DNA from: Pseudoalteromonas nigrifaciens
GTDB taxonomy: Bacteria > Pseudomonadota > Gammaproteobacteria > Enterobacterales > Alteromonadaceae
Assembly (NCBI RefSeq): GCF_002221505.1
Contig: NZ_CP011036.1
Coordinates: 3,410,001-3,474,000, forward strand
Length of the DNA stretch: 64,000 bases
Direction of reading: 5' to 3'
Shown here: positions 22,495-32,900 of the stretch, piece after piece
How the letters are laid out: each line of letters starts with the position of its first letter
Numbering within the stretch: the first letter of the stretch is position 1
Notes under the pieces: model-generated
What the model saw: only the letters and a program-made list of their open reading frames with translations
What the model was told of the DNA's origin: nothing
The model's database searches: none
Position numbers and translations under genes: made by a program

Positions 22495-23202
22495 TTATTG
22501 CTTTGCTGCTTGGGTGGTCACTTTTTCTATGCGTTTTTCAAACACCCCTTTTATAACCCGATCGATATAAATACCGGGAGTGTGTATTTGGCTTGGCTCT
22601 AACTCCCCAGGCTCTACAATTTCTTCTACTTCGAGTACAGTTATTTTACCTGCGGTGGCGGCCATAGGATTAAAGTTCATCGCGGTATGGCGATAAATAC
22701 AATTACCAAAGCGATCCGCTTTCCAGGCTTTTACAATGGCAAAGTCACCGGTAATACTGTGTTCTAACAAGTAGTCTCGACCATTAATATTGCGCGTTTC
22801 TTTGCCCTCAGCCACTGGCGTGCCTACTCCAGTGGCGGTATAAAAAGCAGGAATACCTGCACCACCAGCGCGCATTTTTTCAGCCAGTGTACCTTGTGGA
22901 GTAAGCTCTACATCTAGCTCACCACTAAGTAGTTGCTGCTCAAATAAGGCATTTTCGCCCACATACGAGGCCACCATTTTGCGTATTTGTTTATCCTCTA
23001 GTAACACGCCTAAACCAAAACCATCTACGCCACAGTTATTAGACACCACAGTTAAGTTACGAATACCTTGGCGTTTAATTTGGCCAATAAGTCCCTCCGG
23101 TATACCGCACAAGCCAAAACCACCGGCAATCACTGTCATGCCATCCTCAAGCCCTGCCATTGCTTCGCTGTAACTGCTTACTACTTTATCGAATCCTGCC
23201 AT
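22495..23202 (-). CDS. scoA: 3-oxoacid (acetoacetate/succinyl) CoA-transferase, subunit A
   Basis: Subunit A of the heteromeric CoA-transferase. The 235-aa protein has the CoA-binding [10 protein letters not shown] motif near residue 27, then [24 protein letters not shown] and the C-terminal FEKRIEK segment typical of the A subunit. It directly follows the 3-hydroxybutyrate dehydrogenase gene, whose product acetoacetate is the natural substrate of this enzyme. Confidence 0.95.
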   Translation of the reverse strand: MAGFDKVVSSYSEAMAGLEDGMTVIAGGFGLCGIPEGLIGQIKRQGIRNLTVVSNNCGVDGFGLGVLLEDKQIRKMVASYVGENALFEQQLLSGELDVELTPQGTLAEKMRAGGAGIPAFYTATGVGTPVAEGKETRNINGRDYLLEHSITGDFAIVKAWKADRFGNCIYRHTAMNFNPMAATAGKITVLEVEEIVEPGELEPSQIHTPGIYIDRVIKGVFEKRIEKVTTQAAKQ

Positions 23203-23211
23203 TGTTAGCTC

Positions 23212-23973
23212 CTATTGTGCGGTCCAGCCGCCATCTATTGCTATAGCTTGTGCGGTAATGTTTCGCGCCGCATCAGCCATTAAAAAGGTTACCGTATGGT
23301 GTATTTCATCTAAACCAATAAAGGCTTTTTTAGGCATGGGTGCTAGCATAATAGTATCGATAACTTGTTGCTCAGATAAACCATGCTCTTTGGCTTGTGC
23401 GGCAATTTGCTGCTCTACTAGCGGAGTTTTCACATACGCGGGGCACACGGTATTAATGGTTATATTGGCATCTCCTGTTTCAAGCGCTATGGTTTTACTA
23501 AAGCCAATTAAGCCATGTTTGGCGGCCACATAGGCCGACTTATATTTAGAGGCCACCATGGCATGAATAGAGCCAATATTAATAATTCGGCCAAAATTTT
23601 GTTCGCGCATTTTAGGCAATACCGCTTGGGTCATCATTGCGGGCCCAACTAGCATTACTTGCTGCAAAAATTGCCATTTATCAGCCGGAAATTCTTCAAG
23701 CTTTGCTACGTGCTGAATGCCGGCATTATTTATAAGTACATCAACAGCTTGCGGTAACTGCTTAAAAAAAACGGTAATTGCCTCGCTGTCGGCCACATTT
23801 AATGCATAACCTTGGGCTTTTCCGCCATTAGTAACAATATCTTCTGCCGCTTCTTTTGCGTGCGCTGCATTTAGGTCGGTTACTATAATATGATGACCCG
23901 CTACGGCTAATTGCTGTGCTATATATAAGCCAATACCGCTGGCTGCACCGGTTATTAAAATTGTTTTGCTCAT
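23212..23973 (-). CDS. 3-hydroxybutyrate dehydrogenase
   Basis: A 253-aa short-chain dehydrogenase oxidising 3-hydroxybutyrate to acetoacetate with NAD. The Rossmann motif TGAASGIG (about residues 8-15), NNAGIQ, the catalytic serine in GSIHA and the YVAAK pair (Tyr and Lys) are all present. Similarity to BdhA-type enzymes (INTVCPAYVKTPLVE, ITAQAIAIDGGWTAQ) and the neighbouring CoA-transferase genes make this specific function likely rather than a generic short-chain dehydrogenase. Confidence 0.93.
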   Translation of the reverse strand: MSKTILITGAASGIGLYIAQQLAVAGHHIIVTDLNAAHAKEAAEDIVTNGGKAQGYALNVADSEAITVFFKQLPQAVDVLINNAGIQHVAKLEEFPADKWQFLQQVMLVGPAMMTQAVLPKMREQNFGRIINIGSIHAMVASKYKSAYVAAKHGLIGFSKTIALETGDANITINTVCPAYVKTPLVEQQIAAQAKEHGLSEQQVIDTIMLAPMPKKAFIGLDEIHHTVTFLMADAARNITAQAIAIDGGWTAQ

Positions 23974-23982
23974 GCAGGCCTC

Positions 23983-25167
23983 CTAGTTGGCTAAAAACTC
24001 ACTAATTTGCTGCGCTTTAGGCGCAATCGAAAACAGCCCATCTAAATGACCCCAGCCTCCCGCAATTTCAGAAATAGTAACCTCCTTACCTAGTTCATCC
24101 ATTATTGAGTGCATTTTGCGGACATTTTCGGGACGTAGTAATAAATCGTTAGTGGCAGGTAGCAATAAGGTTTTTGCCTGCACCTTTTTTAGGGCATCAG
24201 TTAAATTGGCTGATCTACCTGCGGTAAATAACTGCGATGCTCGCACTAAGTACAACACATGGTTTGCATCTTGAAGCTTAGCTTTAGCTAATGCTCTAGC
24301 CTCTAAAACCTGGTTTACTTTTGGTAGAGTACGAATATCTTGCAGTGCGCCGTCATCTAGCACCTCAAAATGTGGGAAACTAGCGTTATAAATAAGCGGA
24401 TGCATAGCATCTTGGGTAATGTTTAGTAGCGTAGCGGTAAGCCCTGCAAGTGGGCGTTCTTTATTATAGTAATTACCTTGCTGCCAGTTTTTATCTAAAC
24501 GAATTGGCATAGCCCACTTTTCTAGTGCCGACACAGTCCATGCATCCATGGTTGCCGCACCAATTACATGTACTAAGCGCTCTACTTGCTCTGGATAACG
24601 TACCGCCCACTCAAGTGCCTGAAACGATCCCATTGATGCCCCCATTACGGCATGCAGTTTGTTAATACCTAAACTATCGAGTAAGCGTTTTTGCACTTCA
24701 ACAAAATCAGTAATGGTCACTACCGGAAAATCAAGGCCATACGGTTTACCTGTTGCCGGATTAGTTGATGCAGGGCCAGTCGTAATTACATTAGGATCGT
24801 GCCAATTGGCATTAACTAAAGTGTCTGAGCTAATAACAAAGTATTTATTAGTGTCGATTGCTTTACCTGGGCCAATTAACGCATCCCAATAACCCGCTAA
24901 GGCATCGTCGGCTTTATATTTACCAGCTGCATGCGACGTGCCCGAAAAATAATGCGTAATTAGTACCACATTATCTTTAGCTTTATTTAAAGTACCGTAG
25001 CTCTCCCAGCCTACGTCTACTTGGCTAAGCGTAACTCCCGACACAGTAGTAAAATTTTTAGTGGTAAAATGTTGTTTTTCAACCAACATAGGCGCTGTTT
25101 TATCATTGCTATAAGCAACTGTGCTTACTATTAACAGCAGTACACTCATTATTAATTTAGTTTTCAT
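23983..25167 (-). CDS. Exported alpha/beta hydrolase of the homoserine acetyltransferase (MetX)-like fold
   Basis: The 394-aa protein begins with a clear signal peptide (MKTKLIMSVLLLIVSTVAYS) and then has a MetX-like alpha/beta hydrolase body. The nucleophile is S178 in GASMGS, with a candidate Asp in ATNDLLL and His in GGWGHLDG. True MetX proteins are cytoplasmic and make O-acetylhomoserine. Export to the periplasm and a place between a permease and 3-hydroxybutyrate dehydrogenase argue for another role. It may be hydrolysis of hydroxybutyrate esters or oligomers before uptake; this is inference from context. Confidence 0.75.
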   Translation of the reverse strand: MKTKLIMSVLLLIVSTVAYSNDKTAPMLVEKQHFTTKNFTTVSGVTLSQVDVGWESYGTLNKAKDNVVLITHYFSGTSHAAGKYKADDALAGYWDALIGPGKAIDTNKYFVISSDTLVNANWHDPNVITTGPASTNPATGKPYGLDFPVVTITDFVEVQKRLLDSLGINKLHAVMGASMGSFQALEWAVRYPEQVERLVHVIGAATMDAWTVSALEKWAMPIRLDKNWQQGNYYNKERPLAGLTATLLNITQDAMHPLIYNASFPHFEVLDDGALQDIRTLPKVNQVLEARALAKAKLQDANHVLYLVRASQLFTAGRSANLTDALKKVQAKTLLLPATNDLLLRPENVRKMHSIMDELGKEVTISEIAGGWGHLDGLFSIAPKAQQISEFLAN

Positions 25168-25176
25168 TGTTATCCC

Positions 25177-26478
25177 TTAAAAGAAAATAAATAAGCCAAT
25201 TGCTAATGCAACCCCAATTAGCGGTACTACGGTTGTTAACGCAGCCATAGACCAATAAGCACGCTGATGTGTTTCTTTACAAATAGCGCGGATCAAAGTA
25301 ACTACATAACCATTGTGCGGCAAGGTATCTAGCGCACCTGAACTAATAGCTACCACGCGGTGTAGTTGCTCTGGGTTAACCCCCATATCTATATATCCTG
25401 GAGCAACCAGTGGTAATGCAATAACTTGCCCTCCTGAGGCAGAACCCGTTAGCCCCGCTATTACACTTACCGCTACAGCCGCGCCTACTAGCTCATTACC
25501 TGGCATATGGGTCATTACTTCAACCGCGGCAGTAAATGCTGGTGACACTTTGGCAACTGCACCAAACCCAACTACCGCGGCTGTATTTCCTATTGCCACT
25601 AATGCCCCGGTTATTCCTACATTTACAGCGCCAGCCAGATCATGAAAGTACTTAAAGTTAATTACCATAATACTCAGCACGCCACCTAGTAGGGCAATAA
25701 TAAGCGCGGTTTGTTGTAATGTATCATGTAAAGTGAATGACAATAGCAGCACCACTAATAGCGGAATAAGCCCAGTAATAGGGTGTGGCCTTTTACGATC
25801 AACCACGCTTGGATCGTCATCGCGCTCTTCAAAATGCTCACCATTGGCAAGCGCTTTTTTTATCATTTTATTGAGCCAATAATAGCCAAATGTCGCCATA
25901 AAAATAGCCACCACTAGGCTTACTTCCCATGCGGCATAGGGGGAGGTGCCTAAATATTTTATTGGGATCCAATTTTGAATTTCGGGCGATCCTGCCGAGG
26001 TCATAGTAAAAGTAACCGAGCCAAAAGCCAGCGTAGCCGGAATAAAGCGCCGTGGCAGGTTTGCGTCTTTAAATAAGCTAAGCGCCATTGGGTACACCGA
26101 AAAAGCCACCACAAATAAACTAACACCACCATAGGTTAATACCGCACACGCTATCACTATTGCTAAAACAGCATGTTTCATACCTAATTTGCCAACTATA
26201 TAACTGGCCACACTATCGGCAGCGCCGGTGTCTTCCATAAACTTACCAAATAGTGATCCCAGCAAGAACATAAAAAACCATGCACTTAAAAAACTAGCAA
26301 AACCATCCATATAAGCATTAATAAAATTAATATCGGCCGTGACAGGAAAAATTGCCATGTCGCTACTCAGTGCTACAAGTAACGCGCATAGCGGTGCGGC
26401 TATAAATAAATTTACCCCGCGCAAAGTTAAAATAATCAGCAGTATTAAACCACCTACTAGCCCTATCATGCTCAGCAT
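25177..26478 (-). CDS. GntP-family permease, probable 3-hydroxybutyrate transporter
   Basis: A 433-aa inner-membrane protein with about 12 helices. It contains the GntP-family segments GGVSLFVVAFSVYP, GSASGGQVIALPLVAPGY and SGALDTLPHNGYVVTL. GntP permeases carry gluconate-type hydroxy acids, and some members are hydroxybutyrate carriers. As the first gene of an operon for 3-hydroxybutyrate oxidation it most likely imports that acid. The upstream region shared with the divergent TonB receptor holds two identical operator-like repeats. Confidence 0.88.
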   Translation of the reverse strand: MLSMIGLVGGLILLIILTLRGVNLFIAAPLCALLVALSSDMAIFPVTADINFINAYMDGFASFLSAWFFMFLLGSLFGKFMEDTGAADSVASYIVGKLGMKHAVLAIVIACAVLTYGGVSLFVVAFSVYPMALSLFKDANLPRRFIPATLAFGSVTFTMTSAGSPEIQNWIPIKYLGTSPYAAWEVSLVVAIFMATFGYYWLNKMIKKALANGEHFEERDDDPSVVDRKRPHPITGLIPLLVVLLLSFTLHDTLQQTALIIALLGGVLSIMVINFKYFHDLAGAVNVGITGALVAIGNTAAVVGFGAVAKVSPAFTAAVEVMTHMPGNELVGAAVAVSVIAGLTGSASGGQVIALPLVAPGYIDMGVNPEQLHRVVAISSGALDTLPHNGYVVTLIRAICKETHQRAYWSMAALTTVVPLIGVALAIGLFIFF

Positions 26479-26565
26479 AAGCTTTCCTAAAGTTATTGTT
26501 ATTACAAAGATGAGGTGACATCGCAGTAATGTTAATTATATTGTTGCTTATTTGTAATTAAATAC

Positions 26566-26582
26566 ATAGCACTATGGTACTA
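26566..26582. promoter_or_regulatory. Operator-like repeat, copy 1
   Basis: ATAGCACTATGGTACTA, an imperfect palindrome (12 of 16 positions in the core match the reverse complement), 88 bases upstream of the GntP gene. An identical copy lies 69 bases further on. It is a candidate site for the LuxR-type regulator encoded nearby. Confidence 0.6.
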
Positions 26583-26634
26583 CATAGTTATATTTAGGCT
26601 TGCAGGCATTGTTATATATGGGTTTAACCTAGGT

Positions 26635-26651
26635 ATAGCACTATGGTACTA
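26635..26651. promoter_or_regulatory. Operator-like repeat, copy 2
   Basis: Exact second copy of the 17-base sequence, in the same orientation, about 180 bases upstream of the TonB receptor start. Two copies in a divergent intergenic region suggest joint control of receptor and catabolic operon. Confidence 0.6.
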
Positions 26652-26832
26652 ATTCATTTTTTGTAACAATCTTCTAAAGTAGTTAACAGGTGACATGAGC
26701 AATGAGTAAAGGTCTGCAGCAATCTTAGTAGTTAGCGATGGCGAGGCTTAAACAACGGCACTTAGGTATAGGCAAATAAATAGCTGGTATTTATTCCGTT
26801 GGCATTAATCACAACAATAAAAGGTAATCAAC

Positions 26833-29124
26833 ATGATAAAGCTCAATAAAAAAGTCGCACCCGTTACACTCGCTGTGTCATTGGCGCTGATCGGTGCAAA
26901 TAGTTATGCAGCAGAACAACAAACTAACCAAGTTAACAAAGGCGAGCTAGAGCGCATTGAAGTAACGGCGCGTAAAACGGTAGAAAACTTACAAGAAGTA
27001 CCGGTAGCAGTAACCTCTATTGGCGCACAAGAACTGGCTGAAAACGGTATTAGTGTAATGACCGAAGTACAACAATTTTCGCCTAACACTACACTGCAAT
27101 CTAGCCGTGGTACTAACTCAACTATTACTGCATTTATTAGGGGTGTAGGCCAACAAGATCCGCTATGGGGATACGAAGCCGGTGTAGGTATTTATATAGA
27201 TGACGTATACATAGCGCGTCCACAAGGCGCGGTACTTGACCTGCTCGACGTGCAACAAATTGAAGTACTACGCGGCCCGCAAGGCACGCTATATGGTAAA
27301 AACACTATTGGCGGCGCAATTAAATACGTCACCAAAGAAATGGATGGCGATGCAACCCTTAACATTAAAGGCACGGTAGGTAGTTATGGTCAAAAAGATC
27401 TAAAAGTTACCGGGCAACTACCGCTTATTGATGAAAAGCTCTATGTTGGCTTTGGTTTTGCTACTTTAAACCGCGATGGTTTTGGTGAGTTTTTAACCTC
27501 AGATTTAACCAATCAAGATCGTGAAAACTACAACAAAGACGTAACCGCAGCCCGCGTTACCCTAGAGTACACGCCAACAGATGACTTATTTTTTAAACTT
27601 GCTTGGGATAAAACCAAAGACACCTCAAACTCAAAAGGCGGCTATCGTTTACTACCTAGTATACTCACTGACGCTCCAGTACCCGACAGCGTATACGACT
27701 CTTACACCAGCTTACCTACCTGGAACGAAGTAGAGCTTGAAGGTTATAGTTTTACCGCACGTTGGGATATGAGTGACAGCACAAGCATTAAATATGTTGG
27801 CGCCAGCCGAGATGGTTACTCGCCAACCAATATCGACTTTGATAACACCTCAAAGCGTATTTTTGATGTACCCGCTATATATGAAGATGAGCAAACCACT
27901 CACGAAATACAACTAAATCATCAAGGCGATAACTATAAATTAGTGTCGGGCTTGTATTACTACGATGGCGAGTCGTGTGGCCAGTTTGAAGCCATACTCG
28001 AAGAATTTGGTAAATCTTTAAACTTACCAGGTTTAACTCGTGAAGTAAGTGGTTGTAGTAACTCAAAAAGTAAAGCCGCTTATATTCAAGGCTCTTACGA
28101 CTTTGATAACAAATGGTCAATGACCCTAGGCGCACGTTATACCAAAGACAGCAAAGAAGCGATTGTAAATAATGGTCTCATATTCGACACTGTTTACCCT
28201 GAGTCGGGCTGGATCCCAGGTTATGTTCGTCCAGAAGGACAACTTGTACCTACCGTACTAGATGATAGCGAAGATTGGTCGCGCTTTACCCCAAGAGCGG
28301 GCGTTGAGTACCAATACAGTAACGATATTATGTTTTTTGCCAGTTACGCCCAAGGCTTTAAGTCGGGTACATTTAACCCAAGAGCCACCACGCCTGAACC
28401 AGCAGCAAAGCCAGAAGTTGTTGATTCATTTGAATTTGGTATGAAAAGCGAATGGAATAATAACTTACGCGCAAACATAACCTTGTTTACCCTTGATCAT
28501 AAAGACCGCCAGTATATTTCGGTACTCCCAGGGGACAGCGGATCTGACCTAAACCAACGTTTAGGTAATATTGGTGAATCAACATCAGATGGCGTAGAAA
28601 TAGAGCTTAACTATGTTGCTACTGAGTCACTAAGCTTTAATGCCTCAATTGGTTATATAGACAGTAGCTTTGATAACGTAATTGATTTTGACCCAAATAC
28701 CGGCGCAGCCTTTGATAAATCTGATCGCTTTAGCGTATCAAACACGCCAGACTTAACCTTTAACTTAGGCGCTACGTACCGCATGTACACAGATATGGGC
28801 GACTTTGTAGTTAATGGTAATTACTACCACCGTGGTGATTACGCCTTATTTGAAGAAGACAGCCTACTAACTCAAGACGCGTACGGACTGCTTAATCTAG
28901 GCGTTACTTGGTACAGCGCCGACGGCCATTGGACCGCTGGTGTATATGGTAAAAACCTCACCAATGAAGAATACATGATTGGCGGTTACCAGTTTGTAGC
29001 ACCCGATCCGAGTGATCCTACGAATGTAAGCAAATACCAACCTGGTTTAGGCGGTGATAATACCTTAATTGGCTACTTTGGCGACCCACGTACTGTGTCG
29101 TTAACTGTTGGCTACCGCTTCTAG
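26833..29124 (+). CDS. TonB-dependent outer-membrane receptor
   Basis: The 763-aa product has a signal peptide ending near NSYA, a TonB-box-like IEVTARK and a plug domain with VLRGPQGTLYGKNTIGGA. A 22-strand barrel follows, ending VSLTVGYRF with terminal Phe. The plug type (EVTARK, GRNTIGG-like) is that of receptors often tied to non-iron substrates in marine bacteria. Divergent placement from the GntP/hydrolase/dehydrogenase operon, with shared repeats, suggests import of a hydroxybutyrate-containing compound. No Fur box was seen here, which argues against a siderophore receptor. Confidence 0.9.
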   Translation: MIKLNKKVAPVTLAVSLALIGANSYAAEQQTNQVNKGELERIEVTARKTVENLQEVPVAVTSIGAQELAENGISVMTEVQQFSPNTTLQSSRGTNSTITAFIRGVGQQDPLWGYEAGVGIYIDDVYIARPQGAVLDLLDVQQIEVLRGPQGTLYGKNTIGGAIKYVTKEMDGDATLNIKGTVGSYGQKDLKVTGQLPLIDEKLYVGFGFATLNRDGFGEFLTSDLTNQDRENYNKDVTAARVTLEYTPTDDLFFKLAWDKTKDTSNSKGGYRLLPSILTDAPVPDSVYDSYTSLPTWNEVELEGYSFTARWDMSDSTSIKYVGASRDGYSPTNIDFDNTSKRIFDVPAIYEDEQTTHEIQLNHQGDNYKLVSGLYYYDGESCGQFEAILEEFGKSLNLPGLTREVSGCSNSKSKAAYIQGSYDFDNKWSMTLGARYTKDSKEAIVNNGLIFDTVYPESGWIPGYVRPEGQLVPTVLDDSEDWSRFTPRAGVEYQYSNDIMFFASYAQGFKSGTFNPRATTPEPAAKPEVVDSFEFGMKSEWNNNLRANITLFTLDHKDRQYISVLPGDSGSDLNQRLGNIGESTSDGVEIELNYVATESLSFNASIGYIDSSFDNVIDFDPNTGAAFDKSDRFSVSNTPDLTFNLGATYRMYTDMGDFVVNGNYYHRGDYALFEEDSLLTQDAYGLLNLGVTWYSADGHWTAGVYGKNLTNEEYMIGGYQFVAPDPSDPTNVSKYQPGLGGDNTLIGYFGDPRTVSLTVGYRF

Positions 29125-29138
29125 TCTTTATTATGTGA

Positions 29139-29174
29139 AAGGTTTGTCTGTGTTATCCCCAACAGACAAACCTT
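29139..29174 (+). terminator. Long hairpin after the TonB receptor gene
   Basis: A perfect 13-base stem AAGGTTTGTCTGT / ACAGACAAACCTT with a ten-base loop follows the receptor stop by 14 bases. No long T run follows, so it may be a weak terminator or an mRNA-stabilising 3' structure between the receptor and the regulator gene. Confidence 0.65.
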
Positions 29175-29225
29175 GTTTCACTGTGCAAAATCACTTATAA
29201 CTAAATGTATTGGAGAATATTTGGA

Positions 29226-29888
29226 ATGTCTTTTGCTGTGAATACCATAATTGCCGACGACCACCCGTTGTTTAGAAGTGCATTACGCCAAGCAGCCGCA
29301 ACCTGCGTTCCTGAAGAACATATACAAGAAACCAGCGACATAGACGGACTGTTTGCCTTACTCAAAATACACCCAGAAATAGAACTTATATTTTTAGATT
29401 TAACCATTCCCGGTGCTAATGGCCTACAAGCGCTATCGCAACTACGTAATCATTACCCCGACATTTTAGTAATTATGGTTTCTGCCAACGAAACTCCCAG
29501 CATTATAAAACAAGCTATGAGCTTAGGTGCCGCAGGTTATATTCCTAAATCATCATCGCTCGATATAATAGGCGAAGCTATTGGCCATGTACTCAATGGC
29601 GACACTTGGCTGCCCGCAGATATTGATTTAACCGACGTAGTTGTTAATGACGAGCAAAGCAGCTTTGCCCTAAATCTCGAAAAGCTTACCCCGCAACAAT
29701 ACCGCGTACTTGCCATGATTGCCGACGGTTTACTGAATAAGCAAATAGCTTTTGAAATGTCGATTCAAGAAACCACTATTAAGCAGCATGTTTCTGCTAT
29801 TTTACGCAAACTCAACGTTTATAACCGCACCCAAGCTGGCATTTTATTTAACCAGCTATCGCAAGTCGGTAAGTTAGAAGTAAACTAG
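29226..29888 (+). CDS. crbR: LuxR-type response regulator, CrbR-like
   Basis: A 220-aa response regulator with receiver acceptor D58 (LIFLDLTIPGANG) and a C-terminal LuxR-type helix-turn-helix (LTPQQYRVLAMIADGLLNKQIAFEM). The frame is open from an ATG at 29205, but GGAGA lies nine bases before the ATG at 29226, giving MSFAVNTIIADDHP. It faces a CrbS-like kinase, ending 22 bases from it. CrbR proteins activate acetate and short-chain carboxylate use. Here the local candidates are the hydroxybutyrate operon and TonB receptor. Confidence 0.87.
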   Translation: MSFAVNTIIADDHPLFRSALRQAAATCVPEEHIQETSDIDGLFALLKIHPEIELIFLDLTIPGANGLQALSQLRNHYPDILVIMVSANETPSIIKQAMSLGAAGYIPKSSSLDIIGEAIGHVLNGDTWLPADIDLTDVVVNDEQSSFALNLEKLTPQQYRVLAMIADGLLNKQIAFEMSIQETTIKQHVSAILRKLNVYNRTQAGILFNQLSQVGKLEVN

Positions 29889-29910
29889 CCCACAAACACT
29901 ACACGTTAAC

Positions 29911-32900
29911 TTACTTGGTTAGTCGCTTAATCATACGCTTTAATGCCGGTGCTTTTAGCGGTTTATACAATAGCGGATAACCTGCATCAAGCACTTGCTC
30001 ACGTATGCTTTCATCATGATTTGCTGTATTTACAATTACCGACAAGTTAGTAAGCAGCGCCTTATTAAGCACCTCAAGCCCGGTTACACCATCATCGAGC
30101 TGATAATCAATAATAAGTAGTTGTGGTAATGCAGCGCTTGCTTTTAATTGCTCAAGCTCAGCTAAATTAGTTGCCGTGGCTATTTCGCAGCCCCAGTTTT
30201 GCAGTAGTTGCTTAAGTGCATCAAGCACATTTTTATCGTTATCAAGCAGCCAAATACGCAAGCGACCTAGTTCGGTATCGGGGTTAAGCATTACCCGCTG
30301 AGTAGATTGTACCGCTTTACTTACTGTGCATGCCATGGTGAGCGTAAATTGCGTTCCTTTACCTAGCTCAGAACCCATAACCAAAGGTATTTGCAGTAAG
30401 TCGCAAATACGCTTAGTGATCGACAATCCTAACCCTAGGCCTTCGGCATTGGGCTTTTCGCCCAGCTGCTTAAACTCTTGATAAATACTTTGCTGATCGC
30501 TTGCGGCAATCCCCACACCGGTATCTTCAATAACAAACGACACATGGCTGTCATCTTCAAGCAACACTTTCAAGCGTACCTCGCCGCGCTCGGTATAGCG
30601 TATGGCATTACTAAGTAAATTACGTAATACCCGCCGCAACAGTGCTTTATCTGTATGTATGCGTACATCGCATTGCTTTACAATAAATTTAAGGCCTTTT
30701 TCTGCTGCTAATGCCGAATAATCGTTGCGTAGCGGCTCAATTAAACTACTAACATCAAACTCGCTGGCCTGCACTTTAAATGAGCCAGAATCTAACTTGG
30801 TTAATTCTAAAATACTGCTAAGCAGTTCTTCTGCACTGCCTAATGAGTTTTTAATATTGAGTGCTAGCGCTTTTAGCTCAGAGCTTTGTGCTTTTTCGTT
30901 CATTAAAGAACAAAACAAGCTGGCGGCATTAAATGGTTGCAATAAGTCATGGCTGGCCGCCGCAAAAAAGCGGGTTTTGCTCACAGTAGCTTGCTCGGCT
31001 ACTTGTTTTGCCTGCGATAACTCTTGGTTAGCTTGCGTTAATGCTGCGGTACGAGTTGCTACTTTTTCCTCTAGGCTTACATTGGCTAGCGTTAGTGCTT
31101 TTTGTTGTTTTACAAACTCGGTAATATCGGTATAAGTAGTTACAAAGCCACCACCGGGCAGTGGGTTGCCTTGCATTTCGAACACTCGGCCATCGCTGTG
31201 CGAACGCTGAAACTTATAAGCACTGCCTTGCTTTAAATACGCTAAGCGCTTATCTATTTCAATGGCAATATTACCGCTATTAAATAACCCTCGCAGCGCA
31301 TTAAAGCGAATAATATCGGCTACTGGCCGGCCAATATATAAAGCATCGTCTGGGTAAGTAAACATACGTTTATAGCCTTTATTCCACGCCACTAAACGCA
31401 ATTCACTATCTACCACACTTATACCTTGTTGAATGTTTTCAATTGTAGATTGTAAAAGATCGCGGTTAAATTTAAGTACTTGGCTGGCCTCATCTACAAA
31501 TTCGGCCACTTGCTCTAATGGTTGGCGTTGCTCATTTTTAGCTACGTCTAAAATAAGCCGTGCCGATGCACCGCCTATTACTGCCGACATTTCACGCTCT
31601 ACCAATAACTCTAACTCGGCTTTAGCCGGGCTTTTCCATTGGCTTTTATCATCAGGAAAATAATGATTAACCAACGATTGACTGGCCTCTTTTTCAGCAA
31701 AACGCTGCAATAAAGCCCCTAGGTCATGGTAACTCAACGGATGCAATGTAGTGTCTAGGCGTGAATCATGGGGTTGTGCAATAAATTTATTACTTTGTAA
31801 TCGCTCAGCGAGAGTGGCTTGGCTAAAAAAGGGCATTAATAAATACACTAAGCAATTTGCACCTAAAGATAGCAATAACGCTTGGCTAATACTCTCCAAA
31901 CCAAGCGACAATAAATCGGTAGGCGCCAGCCAAGCTATTTGCCATGGCCCTTCTGTTAGCCAACTACTTTGGCTACCCAGGCCACTGGCCAAGTTTGGTA
32001 ATAGTAAGGTATAACCCCAAATAACAAAGCCGGTTAAAATACCCAGTTGCGCGCCTCTGCAAGAGGCATGTCGCCACCACAAACCAATTATCATGGCAGG
32101 TGCAAACTGCGCCACTAAAGTAAACGACATTAAGCCCACTGTGGCTAAAGTGCTGGTTTCTCCAAGTACTCGGTGAGTAAAGTAACTAAGTAGTAAAATG
32201 AGCACAATAACAATTTTACGCGCATGTAATAAGTTGTTTTTATCTAACCCACGGCTACTTGAGGTAAGCTGCGAGCGACGTAAAATAAACTGATTAATAA
32301 AATCATTAGTGATCATTACCGATAATACAATCGACGATACAATCACCATACTGGTTGCTGCCGAAAACCCACCTAAAAATGCCAATAACGTTACCAGCGT
32401 ATTGTTTGCCGCCATAGGCAATGCTAATACAAAAGAATCGTGGCCAATATCATTGCCATTAAAGTAAACCAAGCCGGCGTAAGCTATAGGCAAAATAAAT
32501 AAATTTATTAGTAGTAAATAAAGTGGAAATATCCACCGCGCTTTGGCCAGTTCATTGTCGTTATTGTTTTCAATAAAGCTCATATGAAACTGACGCGGCA
32601 AACATAACGTAGCTAAAAGCCCTAGTAAGGTGTGCGCAACATATACATAAACAGGGCTTTGCGTAGCGGTAACTTGGGTGGGTAGTTTAAGCTCATAGGC
32701 TTTTTCGTATAAGGCGACTGGGTTATCAAATAGTGCAAAGCAAACATATAAACCCACTGTAATAAATGCCAGTAACTTTACCACCGACTCAAACGCAATA
32801 CTGGCGATAAGCCCTGGGTTATGCTCGCTTGGGCGTAACCGCCTAGCACCAAATAAAATAGCAAATAAAGCTAAAAGCAAGGTGATATAAAAAGTACTGT

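Noticed and set aside
23983..25167. Methionine biosynthesis homoserine O-acetyltransferase (metX)
   Set aside because: The protein has a signal peptide and lies in a hydroxybutyrate catabolic operon; true MetX is cytoplasmic.
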